From NCBI RefSeq assembly GCF_027925385.1, contig NZ_AP027142.1, positions 3,372,501 through 3,436,500 on the forward strand: DNA of 64,000 nt. Reading direction: 5' to 3'. The translations under genes and the position numbers were made by a program. This document shows positions 26,610 to 35,816 of the stretch, piece by piece. How positions within the stretch are numbered: position 1 is the stretch's first letter; the number at the start of each line of letters is the position of its first letter. The notes below the pieces were generated by a model that saw only the letters and a program-made list of their open reading frames with translations, was not told the DNA's origin and did no database searches. This DNA is from Methylocystis iwaonis (GTDB lineage Bacteria > Pseudomonadota > Alphaproteobacteria > Rhizobiales > Beijerinckiaceae).

Positions 26610-27605
26610 ATGACGGTTTTGGTCACGGGCGGCGCTGGCTACATCGGCAGCCATACAGTTCTCGAGCTCCTCGACGCCGGCGAAAGACCGGTCGTGCTGG
26701 ACGATCTGTCGACCGGCTTTCGTTGGGCTGTCCCCGAGGGGGCGCAACTCGTCGTCGGCGACGACGGCGACGAAAAGCTCGTCGCGGAGCTGATCCGCGA
26801 CCACAAAGTCGACGCCATCATCCATTTCGCCGCCAAGATCGTCGTCCCCGACTCCGTCGCCGATCCTTTGGGCTACTATCTCAACAATACGGCGAAAGCG
26901 CGCTCGCTGATCGCGACCGCGGTCGGCTGCGGCGTGAAGCATTTCATCTTCTCCTCGACCGCCGCCGTCTATGGCGATCCCGAGCATCTGCCCGTGACCG
27001 AAGACGAGCCCTTGAAGCCCGTCTCGCCCTATGGCCGCTCCAAGCTCATGGTCGAATGGATGCTGGAGGATACCGCGCGGGCGCATGATTTCGACTATGT
27101 AGCGCTGCGTTATTTCAACGTCGCGGGAGCCGACCCCAAGGGCCGCTCCGGCCAATCCACGCCCAACGCCACCCATCTCATCAAGGTCGCGGCGCAGGCG
27201 GCGCTCGGCAAGCGGCCGAAGATGCAGGTCTTCGGCACGGATTATCCCACCCCCGACGGCACCTGCGTTCGCGACTATATCCAGGTCACGGACCTCGCCC
27301 GCGCCCATCTCGACGCTTTGCGCTATCTGCGCGACGGCGGGAAAAGCCTCGTCGCCAATTGCGGTTATGCGCATGGCTTTTCGGTGCTGGAGGTCATCGA
27401 GGCGGTCAAGCGCATCTCCGGCGTCGATTTTCCGGTCGACTACGCCCCGCGCCGGCCGGGCGATCCGGCGGCGATCGTCGCCGCCAATGATCGCGCGCGA
27501 AATGTGCTCGGCTGGACGCCGGAGCACGACAATCTGGACGAGATCGTGCGGCAAGCGCTCGACTGGGAGAGGAAGCTCGGCGAGCGGTCGGGTCATCCGG
27601 GGTAG
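26610..27605 (+). CDS. galE: UDP-glucose 4-epimerase
   Basis: A 331-residue SDR enzyme interconverting UDP-glucose and UDP-galactose. ATG 26610 is preceded by GGAGGGG at good distance, so the open upstream extension is not used. The NAD motif is VTGGAGYIGSH (5-15), the catalytic residues are Ser/Thr in SSTAAVYG and Tyr-Lys in YGRSK, and RYFNVAGA and CVRDYI are epimerase signatures. Paired head to head with galU. Confidence 0.95.
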   Translation: MTVLVTGGAGYIGSHTVLELLDAGERPVVLDDLSTGFRWAVPEGAQLVVGDDGDEKLVAELIRDHKVDAIIHFAAKIVVPDSVADPLGYYLNNTAKARSLIATAVGCGVKHFIFSSTAAVYGDPEHLPVTEDEPLKPVSPYGRSKLMVEWMLEDTARAHDFDYVALRYFNVAGADPKGRSGQSTPNATHLIKVAAQAALGKRPKMQVFGTDYPTPDGTCVRDYIQVTDLARAHLDALRYLRDGGKSLVANCGYAHGFSVLEVIEAVKRISGVDFPVDYAPRRPGDPAAIVAANDRARNVLGWTPEHDNLDEIVRQALDWERKLGERSGHPG

Positions 27606-27687
27606 GCCGGTTCTGCGGTGGGTCGCCGCGTCGCCCACCGCTGAAAACTCAGGGCTCCGAATCCAGGTTAGAAAACCCTACGCAGCC

Positions 27688-27826
27688 GCGTCATGCCCGC
27701 GCTTGTCGCGGGCATCCACGCCGGGACGTTACGACACGCGGGCAGCATAAGCGTTGGTCCCGCTCATGTTCTCAGCTTTCCGCTTCGGCGCGGCGTGGAT
27801 GGCCGCGACAAGCGCGGCCATGACGC
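27688..27826. repeat. pair of inverted palindromic repeats (GCGTCATGCCCGCG type)
   Basis: Elements at 27688-27722 and 27792-27826 are near-perfect inverted copies of each other (GCGTCATG.CCGCGCTTGTCGCGG and its reverse complement) separated by about 70 bp. They lie between convergent galE and the polyphosphate phosphotransferase gene. Confidence 0.8.
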
Positions 27827-27882
27827 GGGAGACGTCTACGCCGGTTGAAGGCGCACGAAGCCGAGTTGAAGGGGCTCTCCAA

Positions 27883-29364
27883 TCACGCCTCCAGCCGCTC
27901 GACGATGGTTCGCAGCACCTTGAGACGGGCGAACTTCTTGTCATTGGCCTCGACCAGCGTCCAGGGCGCGAGCCGCGAGCTGGTGCGGTCGACCATTTCG
28001 GTCATCGCCTGTTCGTAAAGGGCCCATTTCTCGCGGTTGCGCCAATCGTCGGGGGTCAGCTTGTAGCGCTTGAACGGCTTGGCTTCCCGATCCTGGAAGC
28101 GGCGCAACTGCTCGTCCTGCGAGATGGCGAGCCAGAATTTGACGACGAGATAGCCGCACTCGCCGAGCTGGCGTTCGAAATCATTGATCTCCGGATAGGC
28201 GCGCATCCAATCCTCCGGCGGCGCGAAGCCCTCGACGCGCTCGACGAGCACGCGTCCGTACCAGCTACGGTCGAAGATGGCGACGTCGCCGCGGCGCGGG
28301 AGATTGCGCCAGAAGCGCCAGAGATAGGGCCGCGCCAGCTCTTCGTCGCTGGGCGCGGCGACGCCATGGACCCGGAAGCGGCGCGGATCGAGCGCCTCGC
28401 GCACGCGCCGGATCGCCCCGCCCTTCCCCGCCGCGTCATTGCCCTCGAAGACCAGGACCAGCCCTCTGTTCCGAAAGCTCTTGGCCGTCGTGGCCTCGGT
28501 CAGGCGCTGCTGCAAGTCCCGCAGCTCCTGGCTGTAGGTCTCCCGATCGGCGGTTTTCGCCAGATCCAGCGCGGAAACGAGGCTCGGCCGCGGCAAAGCG
28601 CTCTCCGGCGTCGCGACGGCCTGCGTGCTCGGCGCTGCCGGCGTCCCCTCGGCGGCGCCGGTCAGAGTCTGCAACAAGAGATCGCCGACGGCGGCGTCGC
28701 GGTAATGCGGGTCGGACGCCGGCACCACGGCCCAGGGCGCATTGCCGGTGGAGGTCTTTTCGATCATCTCCAACGCCGCGTCGGTCAGGCGGGCCCGAGC
28801 CTTACCGCCGTCGATCTCGTCCCATTCGATGACGGCGGGGCGGCGCAGCGCGCCATTGGCCTCGCGCAGCTTCTCGAGCCGCTTCTGCGCCTCGCGATCG
28901 TCCATATGGAGCCAGATCTTGAGGAGATGCACGCCCTCGCGGCGCAGCATTTCCTCGGAGCGGATCATATCCTCCAGGGCGTTGTCATAAGCGTTTTTGT
29001 CCAGCCGCCCCAAGGCGCGGTTGCGCAGCAGCCGATGGTGCCAGGAGCCGATGACGAGCGCGATGCGTCCCTTGGACGGCATATCCCGCCAATAGCGCCA
29101 GGAGCCGGGGCGCGCCCGTTCTTCGTCCGTCGGTTTGCGGTAAGAGAGGGTCTCGACGAGATGGTCGTCGAGCCAGTCGTAGAGCCGGTTGACGACCTCG
29201 CCCTTGCCGGCCCCGTCCGAGCCGTTGACGAGCACCATGATCGCGGCGCGCCTCTGCTCCGCCACCTCGAACTGCGCGTCGAGCAAAAGCTCGCGCAACC
29301 GCGTCTCGGCGGCCTCGAACTCGTCTCTGGTCATGACATGCGGCAGGTTGGCGGATTCGAACAT
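27883..29364 (-). CDS. pap: polyphosphate:AMP phosphotransferase (two-domain PPK2)
   Basis: A 493-residue protein with two tandem PPK2 domains. The first (about 10-230) has Walker A-like GSDGAGKGE and the second (about 280-490) has GNDAAGKGG, followed by DRSWYGRVLVERVEG, the lid motif of the family. Two-domain members transfer phosphate from polyphosphate to AMP, making ADP (class II). The first domain shows more divergence in the DR motif (GSWHHRLL), so only the second is likely catalytic. Next to a tRNA-Arg gene that marks the edge of a mobile element. Confidence 0.9.
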   Translation of the reverse strand: MFESANLPHVMTRDEFEAAETRLRELLLDAQFEVAEQRRAAIMVLVNGSDGAGKGEVVNRLYDWLDDHLVETLSYRKPTDEERARPGSWRYWRDMPSKGRIALVIGSWHHRLLRNRALGRLDKNAYDNALEDMIRSEEMLRREGVHLLKIWLHMDDREAQKRLEKLREANGALRRPAVIEWDEIDGGKARARLTDAALEMIEKTSTGNAPWAVVPASDPHYRDAAVGDLLLQTLTGAAEGTPAAPSTQAVATPESALPRPSLVSALDLAKTADRETYSQELRDLQQRLTEATTAKSFRNRGLVLVFEGNDAAGKGGAIRRVREALDPRRFRVHGVAAPSDEELARPYLWRFWRNLPRRGDVAIFDRSWYGRVLVERVEGFAPPEDWMRAYPEINDFERQLGECGYLVVKFWLAISQDEQLRRFQDREAKPFKRYKLTPDDWRNREKWALYEQAMTEMVDRTSSRLAPWTLVEANDKKFARLKVLRTIVERLEA

Positions 29365-29428
29365 GGGTCTCTTTCCGGCAAAGGCAACTTTTCAAACGGG
29401 CAAGCTGTGGTAGATGTAGCGGCGAGCG

Positions 29429-29505
29429 GGTCCCGTAGCTCAGCAGGATAGAGCAGCGGTTTCCTAAACCGAAGGTCACAGGTTCGAATCCTGTCGGGAC
29501 CGCCA
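29429..29505 (+). tRNA. tRNA-Arg (anticodon CCT)
   Basis: A 77-nt cloverleaf: acceptor GGTCCCG pairs with CGGGACC, discriminator G and encoded CCA at 29503-29505. The anticodon arm encloses TTCCTAA with anticodon CCT, and the T-loop is GGTTCGAATCC. Its 3' 45 bases are repeated at 39917-39961, so it is the integration site of the satellite element. Confidence 0.95.
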
Positions 29506-29506
29506 C
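29461..29506 (+). other. attachment site attL (3' half of tRNA-Arg)
   Basis: A 46-bp segment from the anticodon loop to just past the CCA is identical to 39917-39962. It keeps the tRNA gene complete after integration. Confidence 0.92.
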
Positions 29507-29575
29507 TCAATCTACTGATTTCTATACACATTTGGCTTTGACCTCTCTGCGCCGCCGCAAAGTTTGACACTTTTC

Positions 29576-30649
29576 CTAGGCGGGTTTGACAGTCTTTGTT
29601 CGCCGCTTGTCCAATTCGGCCTCCAGAGAAGTGACAACGCCTCTCATCTTCGGGCGGAGGTCGGCGCCGCGAGCGTAGCGACGCGCCATCTCGATGGTGC
29701 GTTGCCCGAGGGCGTCGGCGATCGTGCGTTCATCGTGGCCCGCCTCTCGGAGGATGACCGCGACCGTGTGGCGGAGCCCGTAGAGGGTGAGGCCCGGCCC
29801 GACCTCCTCTTCCTTTTCCAGTTTCAAGCGCAGCGTCCGCCACGAAGCCCGAAAGCCGTCGAGGGTCCAGGGGCGGCCCGTGGAGCTGGCGCAAAGCGTT
29901 ACGGCGTCGTGACCCGGCGCGGCTCGCAAAATCGCTTCCAATGGCGCCGGGACAGGCCAGAACACAGGCTCACCGGTCTTGGCGCGCTTCGTTGCAATCT
30001 CGCCGTTGCGCCAGTGATTGCGTGGGAGCGCGAGCGCATCCTTGGGGCCAAGCCCTGTCATCATCATGAGCGCGATTGCCGGCTGCATATGCGCCGGCGC
30101 TGCGTCGAGAACGGCATGGCGTTCCGCGTCGCTCCACGGCCGGTTCGCATCCGGCGCGCCCTTTGGCCGACGGATCGATTTAATGCCCGACGCGGGATTG
30201 TCGGCGAGATAGCCACGCTCTCGACCCCAGCCAAAAAGCACGGAAAGCGTCGCCTTGAGATAGTTTCCGAATCGCCGGCCCTTGGTAGCCGCCGCCTTGT
30301 CGCGGATGCGCACAACAAGCGGCCGATCAAAGCGGGCGAGCGGCGTGTCGGCGATCGGCCGCAAGTAGTCGAAATGCCCCTGGTAGTCCGCCTGCGTGCG
30401 GGGCGCGAGGTCGAGGAACGCGGTATGCGAGCGATAGCCTGCGATGAGCATCCCAAGAGTGCCCGGCTTTTCCTTCGGCGTCTGCGCCTCTTTCAGCGCC
30501 GCAATCCGCGAGCATTCCGCAAAAAACTCAGCCGAGCCGAGCTGGAACTTCATAAGGTCTATAGCTGTACGCGATTTCCGATGGTAGCAGCGCCACCGCC
30601 CATGGCGGTCTTTGAAAATCTGGAAGCCGCGTAGCTTTATCTTCGTCAC
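29576..30649 (-). CDS. phage-type tyrosine integrase
   Basis: A protein of about 357 residues with GTG 30649, which overlaps the stop of the preceding gene as GTGA. An N-terminal SAM-like core-binding domain (about 60-150; TPLARFDRPLVVRIRDKAA) precedes the catalytic domain. Visible catalytic elements are MMMTGLGPKDALAL (box I region), YGLRHTVAVILREAGHDERTIADALGQ (H-x-x-R region) and Tyr in ARRYARGA. It recombines attP with tRNA-Arg(CCT), next to which it lies. The box I Arg is not at its usual position, a variant seen in this type of integrase. Confidence 0.9.
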   Translation of the reverse strand: MTKIKLRGFQIFKDRHGRWRCYHRKSRTAIDLMKFQLGSAEFFAECSRIAALKEAQTPKEKPGTLGMLIAGYRSHTAFLDLAPRTQADYQGHFDYLRPIADTPLARFDRPLVVRIRDKAAATKGRRFGNYLKATLSVLFGWGRERGYLADNPASGIKSIRRPKGAPDANRPWSDAERHAVLDAAPAHMQPAIALMMMTGLGPKDALALPRNHWRNGEIATKRAKTGEPVFWPVPAPLEAILRAAPGHDAVTLCASSTGRPWTLDGFRASWRTLRLKLEKEEEVGPGLTLYGLRHTVAVILREAGHDERTIADALGQRTIEMARRYARGADLRPKMRGVVTSLEAELDKRRTKTVKPA

Positions 30650-30882
30650 TCGAGCCTCCCGACAATATCGTCGGCGTCGCTTGAGCATCCACCTTTAAGG
30701 CTATCAAGCCAAGCGTCGAGATCGCGCACATCGTAGCGAGCGTCGCCATTCGGAAAGCGCACGGGCGCAACGTGGCACTCAACTTCGAAGCGTTTGACCG
30801 GCCTGCCGCAATGGTGTGCGGCTTCCGCCCTGGTCAGCATGCGCTTTGGAATGATGTTGAGTTGCACTGTCGCACTGGCCAC
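30646..30882 (-). CDS. small AlpA/excisionase-like HTH protein
   Basis: A 78-residue protein from GTG 30882 (GAGG lies 8 bases upstream). The core KRMLTRAEAAHHCGRPVKRF...VRFPNGDARYDVRDLDAWLDSL is the MerR-like helix-turn-helix with wing found in AlpA, excisionases and DNA-binding proteins of integrated elements. Its stop overlaps the integrase start (GTGA), so both are co-translated. It probably directs excision or regulates the integrase. Confidence 0.7.
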   Translation of the reverse strand: MASATVQLNIIPKRMLTRAEAAHHCGRPVKRFEVECHVAPVRFPNGDARYDVRDLDAWLDSLKGGCSSDADDIVGRLE

Positions 30883-31047
30883 GTCGTCAACCTCACGCTT
30901 TTCGGATGGCGGCCCGCGCGCAGAGCGAGGATTACCCCACACGCGGGCCGCGCTCGCCAGTTCCGCCGTTCCGCCAAGAAATTCGGAAGACGAGCGCTCA
31001 TCCCCTCGCACGGCCGCTGTTTCGCGCGAGGGGAAAGCTTGCGGGCG

Positions 31048-33144
31048 TCAGTTGCCCGGATTGAGATAAGCGCCACGCCAATCGGTCGCGCCGCATCCGA
31101 AGTCTAGGATGGCGCGGAATTCGACGCCAAGCGTTGTCCACCCCTCGCGCGTTTCGAGGATCGGCCCGCCGCGCCCGTTCAAGAACGCATGGCTGATAAC
31201 GGACTGCTGCGCGGGATCGGCGAAGACGCGCCAGGCGTTCCCCGCGAAGCGGGGCTCGACTAGGATTTCGAGCTTGCCGGCGAAGGGATTGGCGTTGCTA
31301 ACCTGGTTCGCCATGATCGCCGAGATTGCCTGTTCGGCCTCGGTTTCCTTGGCGGGACCGACAACGAGGTAACGCGGCGTGAGGCCGATCGGCGTCTTGC
31401 CGTCGAGGCCCTTTGTTTCCCTCAGCGCCTGTCGCGCGGCGCCGAGCGAGTCGACAGCGATCACCGCCCCGGCTGCCGCTTTGTTCCCGCGCGCCGTCGT
31501 GAACAGCGCGCTTCCGTCCGAGAGGTTTACGCCGTTGCCGCTATTCGCCGTGAAAAGCGCAACCATCTGGCTTGCCGCCGTCTCGGCCGCCGCGCGACCG
31601 AAGGCTTGCAGAAAGTCGGCGAAAGCCGAAAGGTCGTCATTCGTATAGGCTTGCCGGCTCAGAGAGAAGAGGCGCGCGAAGGTCTTCACGCTGAAAGCCT
31701 GAGCCTCTTCGCCACGCGAACCATAGGTGATTTCGCCGCTCTCCTTCACTTCCTTGAGTTCCGGTGCCTCCGAAATCTTGAGAATGTTCACGGGCCGAAA
31801 ATCGGCGCTCATGCGCTCGCGGCTCAACATCATGAGAGGCGATTGCGCGACCTGATAGGCGTCCTGAAGCACGCGGTTGCCCGCGCCCATCAATAGATTC
31901 GGGAAGTCGCTCGTCGTGTGTGAGGCCCGCGCTCCGCCAAACCAGCGGCCCGGTCCGCGCGAGAGCCAGGAGCGGCGCTCGCCGCCCGACTCGGCGAGAA
32001 TGTCATCATAGTCCGCAAGCCGGGTGTTAACGAACTGTTTGGCAGCGCCTTCCGGCGGCTTGCCTGCCATCCGCGCATAGAGGGCGTTTTCGAGCGTCTG
32101 GCGCAAGAACTGCGGGTTGTCGAGAGTCTCTGCGTTTGCGCGCATATAGCCACGTTCTCCGATGTCATGTTCGGACGAATTTCGAGGCTCTAGGCGATAG
32201 CCTCGGGCATCGCTTGCCTCACGATTGATGTTGGAAATGATTGGGCCGGCTTCGGTCAGCGCACGCTTGTAGGCCATCGCCGCTTCACGAACGGAGGCAA
32301 ACGAGGCGTCCTGGGCGACAAGTTGGTCGAGATGCGGCTTGAAGCCCTCCCCGAAAATTTCGACGAAGAGCTGGTAGCCGCGTGCGTCGATCGGCTTTTC
32401 CAGTGGATTTTTGCGTTTTCGCGCTCCGCTTGATGCAGGAGCGGACCCGCCGAAATCCTCGTCGTCGAAATCCTCCTCGCCTTCGTCTAACGAGCGGATC
32501 ATCGCGCCCGCGTCGGCGGGAACGCTGACGGCGGAAGCTTCCAACAGCGCCCACTTATCGGCGCGCCAGGTTTCGACGTCGCCGCTCGCAACCAACGTCC
32601 ACTGATCGACGCGATAGCCGATCGAAATGCCCTTGATATGCCCGGCCGCAATATCCGGCTCGATTGCGTGCGCCGCTTCAGACTCGGCAAGCTGCACGAT
32701 CCCGACCAAAAGCCCATTCTCGAAACGAGCGTCTGTCAAAGTGCCAATAATGGCGCCGACCGCGCCCTGATTATGGGAGTCGAGAAACTTCACCTGCCCA
32801 AGCGCGACTCGCGAAAGGTCGACGGCGGCGGGGTCCATGTTCAGTTCTTCGTTGAAGCCGTAGCGCTTGACGCTCGCACCCGTCGAGAGGACGGTGCGGA
32901 AACTGCGCATCTCGGGGTCGTAAGAGCCCGGCGCGACACTCGCAGAGCGCGACTGGCTCGACGCGGGAGGCCCACTGCGCTTCGCGCCAACACGGGGCGC
33001 TGCACGCGTCATGATCGCCCCCTGCGAGGGGGTGAATTTTTTGACAGGCAAAGACTCAAGCGTGAGATGCGAGACCTTCTGGCCCCGAGCGGCCCTCTCG
33101 CAGCGCTTGGTCTCAAACTGGAAGGCTTTCGCGGTCTTTTTCAT
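31048..33144 (-). CDS. prohead protease / major capsid protein fusion
   Basis: A 698-residue fusion started at ATG 33144 (GAGGGCG 6 bases upstream). Residues about 60-210 form an HK97-type prohead protease: QVKFLDSHNQG and ALLEASAVSVPADAGA give the catalytic His and Ser (likely SVPADAG region), and IKGISIGYRV lies between. An acidic linker (about 210-245) follows, then a capsid domain (about 260-698) ending with FAGKLEILVEPRFAG and GWTTLGVEFRAILDFG. Fused protease/capsid proteins are known in alphaproteobacterial phages. Portal, terminase and tail genes are missing nearby. Confidence 0.88.
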   Translation of the reverse strand: MKKTAKAFQFETKRCERAARGQKVSHLTLESLPVKKFTPSQGAIMTRAAPRVGAKRSGPPASSQSRSASVAPGSYDPEMRSFRTVLSTGASVKRYGFNEELNMDPAAVDLSRVALGQVKFLDSHNQGAVGAIIGTLTDARFENGLLVGIVQLAESEAAHAIEPDIAAGHIKGISIGYRVDQWTLVASGDVETWRADKWALLEASAVSVPADAGAMIRSLDEGEEDFDDEDFGGSAPASSGARKRKNPLEKPIDARGYQLFVEIFGEGFKPHLDQLVAQDASFASVREAAMAYKRALTEAGPIISNINREASDARGYRLEPRNSSEHDIGERGYMRANAETLDNPQFLRQTLENALYARMAGKPPEGAAKQFVNTRLADYDDILAESGGERRSWLSRGPGRWFGGARASHTTSDFPNLLMGAGNRVLQDAYQVAQSPLMMLSRERMSADFRPVNILKISEAPELKEVKESGEITYGSRGEEAQAFSVKTFARLFSLSRQAYTNDDLSAFADFLQAFGRAAAETAASQMVALFTANSGNGVNLSDGSALFTTARGNKAAAGAVIAVDSLGAARQALRETKGLDGKTPIGLTPRYLVVGPAKETEAEQAISAIMANQVSNANPFAGKLEILVEPRFAGNAWRVFADPAQQSVISHAFLNGRGGPILETREGWTTLGVEFRAILDFGCGATDWRGAYLNPGN

Positions 33145-33154
33145 CGTTGCGCCC

Positions 33155-33808
33155 TCAGTCCTGCGGAGCCGTTAGTTCGGGGCGGCCGAGATGCTCACGC
33201 AGCGCGGGGAAATCGAGCCCCGCCTCACGCGCGCGATGCTGAACGCGAGCCGCTGCCGCGTGCACGTTGAAAAGATGCACCTGATTGACGCAGATACTCG
33301 TATCGCACGCGGCGAGTTTCTCAATGATCTGCTCACGGCTTCCACACGCCGTCGCAAGGTAGCTGTGTTTCGACGCGATATCGTCGCCCGCGTGGGTGTA
33401 GAACCATATGGCGACATAGAGGTCTTTGGTGCGATCGGTCCAAATCTCTGTCTTCTTCCCGCGCGGATAGGGCTCGAAAACGTCGTCGAACGCGGCGGGA
33501 AGGTGGTCGACGCTGTCGAGGTTACGAAAAAGGTCGACCGCAGACATGCCGCCTGTTTTCCCATCCAGGTCGGCGGCGTTGAAGGCTATCTCAGCGCGAA
33601 GCACCTGCGACGCAAACCAGCGGCGTTTGCCGCCTTCCGTGAGGAAAAAGGTTCCTACCGCCTTCGTCGCGAGCTGCTCGGCGAACTTATTCACGCGGTC
33701 GTGCTTACGGCCCGTGAGGACGGCAAGCTTTCCTGTCGATACGTGGTACCCATCGGCGAAGATCACGACGGCCTCCGTCTTGTATGCTCGTGCCTGAATA
33801 TAACTCAA
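33155..33808 (-). CDS. unknown protein of the satellite element
   Basis: A 217-residue soluble-looking protein that I do not recognise. It contains TGRKHDRVNKFAEQLATKAVG and WFASQVLRAEIAFNAADL; there is no signal peptide or transmembrane segment. It ends 10 bp before the capsid fusion starts, so both are in one unit, and an early structural or regulatory function is possible but not shown. Confidence 0.6.
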   Translation of the reverse strand: MSYIQARAYKTEAVVIFADGYHVSTGKLAVLTGRKHDRVNKFAEQLATKAVGTFFLTEGGKRRWFASQVLRAEIAFNAADLDGKTGGMSAVDLFRNLDSVDHLPAAFDDVFEPYPRGKKTEIWTDRTKDLYVAIWFYTHAGDDIASKHSYLATACGSREQIIEKLAACDTSICVNQVHLFNVHAAAARVQHRAREAGLDFPALREHLGRPELTAPQD

Positions 33809-33941
33809 ACACAGCGATATTCAAGTATCATCATACTCGAAATAGACACTGCGGACGGGCGACGCAAAACCCGTCGTTGGAAATCAGTTGGTTAGCGGAT
33901 CAAAAAAGCGCGACGCCACGCACGAACGTGCGTCTTTCAGA

Positions 33942-34460
33942 TCATTCGGCCGCTCCGGTCCAACTCGGGCATTGTTCGGCGAGGCCATCCGCATCGCCAA
34001 CTCCCGATAATTCAGCGACGTCTCCTTCCTCATCGTTCGGGCCGGTTGTGAATTCGCGGTCGTGGTCATAGCCTCGGTTGAAGGCTCCCGGCGCACCGTA
34101 GCCATGTCGCGTCCAGCCGAGAGACGGCTCCAGTTCGCCCTCGCCGCCCGTTATCCAAGTGTCGCGTGGGGACGCCCAGGCGGTCGGTTGGTTGAGCGCC
34201 GCCGTCGCGCCCAGGGTCGGCTCGCGCTCGTCTCCCGAGGGCTCATCGTCGCCGCCTTCTTCGTCTTCGCCCTCCGGCGCGCCGCTCGCGCCCCAATAGA
34301 GCTGGCTGCGTTCTGCCGACATTTCGGTAGATCCGAGGCTCGGCTCGACATCGGAATCGCCGTCCATTTCATCGAGGGCTGCTACCAACGCCTCGATCGT
34401 CGCTTCGATGCGCGCCCGTATTCCTCGTGGCAATTCAACGAATTCCCGCGCCTGGCTCAT
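33942..34460 (-). CDS. acidic low-complexity protein with EPxLGxT repeats
   Basis: A 172-residue, strongly acidic protein, probably disordered in its middle. A helical N terminus (FVELPRGIRARIEATIEALVAALDEMDGDSD) is followed by three copies of an E-P-S/T-L-G-x-T motif (about 39, 79 and 110) in Gly/Glu/Asp-rich surroundings. Function unknown. It is divergent from the XRE gene across a gap of about 125 bp. Similar short acidic proteins occur near integrated elements in Rhizobiales, by recollection only. Confidence 0.55.
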   Translation of the reverse strand: MSQAREFVELPRGIRARIEATIEALVAALDEMDGDSDVEPSLGSTEMSAERSQLYWGASGAPEGEDEEGGDDEPSGDEREPTLGATAALNQPTAWASPRDTWITGGEGELEPSLGWTRHGYGAPGAFNRGYDHDREFTTGPNDEEGDVAELSGVGDADGLAEQCPSWTGAAE

Positions 34461-34587
34461 GGCAAAATTCTCCTGTTCACCGAAACGTTGGTTTCGCCGT
34501 TGGTTACGTGATATGAAATCGAAACGAGGCTACTTTTTAGAGGCCATTAATCGATACGTCAACGCCAAAAGAGAGCATGGTTTCGAA

Positions 34588-34812
34588 ATGAATGCGATCC
34601 AGTGCAAAATGGCCCGGGTTGCGACTGGGCTTGGCATACGAGAGTTGGCACAATTGGCTCAGGTAGCGCCCAATACGATCTCGCGTTTGGAAGCAGGCGA
34701 AGAGCTAAAGCCCCGCACAATTGCCGCCATACAGGCCGCGCTTGAAGCGGCCGGCGTCGAATTCCTACCCGAAAACGGCGGCGGCGCAGGCGTTCGACTA
34801 AAAAAATCCTAG
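34588..34812 (+). CDS. small XRE-family HTH regulator
   Basis: A 74-residue protein of the form MNAIQCKMARVATGLGIREL, AQVAPNTISRLEAGEELKPR, a single helix-turn-helix of the Cro/XRE type. An upstream ATG at 34513 would add 25 residues; the shorter start matches the usual size of this family. It is the only plus-strand gene of the element and is convergent with the reverse-transcriptase gene, their stops overlapping by 4 bp. It may control the divergent acidic-protein promoter or the element's state. Confidence 0.75.
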   Translation: MNAIQCKMARVATGLGIRELAQLAQVAPNTISRLEAGEELKPRTIAAIQAALEAAGVEFLPENGGGAGVRLKKS

Positions 34813-35816
34813 AAGGAACTGTCAGCCTGCGCATGTAGAGGACGCTGGGGAGGCTGACCGGTTTTGATCCGCTTGATAGTACCTTGACCAAATTTTTCAG
34901 AAAGCCTCAATAGAAAATCAGGCTCGACTGCCTTGACAAAAGCCAGCATACCACCGAGGCGAGATATTTCTTTAGAATCAAGCCGGCCCATCGTGTAATG
35001 GTGGACGGCTGCGCGAATTTCCCGCTTGCGATCGCGTCCGAGCGACACAGTCCCCGCGTCCGAAAGAACCAATCCGGTAACAACTCTTCGGTATTTCTTG
35101 GTTGCAAGAACAGTTTTATCTTCATTTAACCGCAATCTTGGAAAAGATACCTCCTTTATAGTTCTACGCAACGCACGTTCAACACCAGATAGATTACCAA
35201 CCCGCTTGGCAGAGAAAGTTAGATCATCTGCATAGCGCGTGTAATTTACCTTATCTTTTTTCATTTCCTCTGTTATCAGGCTGTCAAAGTCGAACATTAG
35301 AATATTAGAAAGAGCCGGCGACGATGGAGCGCCTATCGCCAATCTCAAGAGCGACCCATAACTAGTGCGACTAAACAATAACATGGAACTTAGATATATA
35401 TCTTCGTCTTCATCGAATACACTATTTTTCTTACAGTAAAGCGACCAATCATCCGATCGGATCGACGGAAAGAAATTCGAAAAGTCAAATTTAAGTATAG
35501 CACCGGATTCAGCGTGAACTTCCGCGTTGCTTCGAATGGACAGGCCTTCTCGATACGCTTTTGCCGCGCTGTGCACCGGAAGTTTTGTCAAAAATTCTTC
35601 AACGAAAATACGCTGGAGATATTTCACCTCTTTAGCAGGCTGAGATATTATCCGCTCGCCACCATTTCTCTTTTCTATAGAATATCTTTTGTAGCGCACG
35701 GGTGCCGTGGTGACAATTACTCGTACATCCAGTTCACTCATCCCAGAGGCTTCAACGAGCGAGCGGATAAATTTAGACACTGGCGAGAGACCTTGCCGAT
35801 TGCTGAATTGCTGCAA
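34809..35816 (-). CDS. retron reverse transcriptase
   Basis: A 335-residue RT. Retron hallmarks are present: NAEVH (97-101, the NAxxH motif), the catalytic YADD (195-198) and VTG (246-248) with RRVVTGLVLSD. KFDFSNFFPSI is motif A with its Asp, and IGAPSSPALSN is motif B, though the usual Q before GA is Ile. It makes msDNA from the RNA at 36734-36894. Its start lies inside the effector gene's 3' end (44-bp overlap), so both are co-translated. The gene and its neighbour are richer in A/T than the rest of the element, suggesting separate acquisition. Confidence 0.92.
   Translation of the reverse strand: MQQFSNRQGLSPVSKFIRSLVEASGMSELDVRVIVTTAPVRYKRYSIEKRNGGERIISQPAKEVKYLQRIFVEEFLTKLPVHSAAKAYREGLSIRSNAEVHAESGAILKFDFSNFFPSIRSDDWSLYCKKNSVFDEDEDIYLSSMLLFSRTSYGSLLRLAIGAPSSPALSNILMFDFDSLITEEMKKDKVNYTRYADDLTFSAKRVGNLSGVERALRRTIKEVSFPRLRLNEDKTVLATKKYRRVVTGLVLSDAGTVSLGRDRKREIRAAVHHYTMGRLDSKEISRLGGMLAFVKAVEPDFLLRLSEKFGQGTIKRIKTGQPPQRPLHAQADSSF

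Noticed and set aside
29331..29570. Minus-strand frame across tRNA-Arg
   Set aside because: It translates the tRNA and its flank; the same artefact appears at the attR copy (39781-40020).
34408..34587. Upstream extension of the XRE gene
   Set aside because: Its residues do not match the usual compact start (MNAxQC) of this family and the region overlaps the acidic gene on the other strand.
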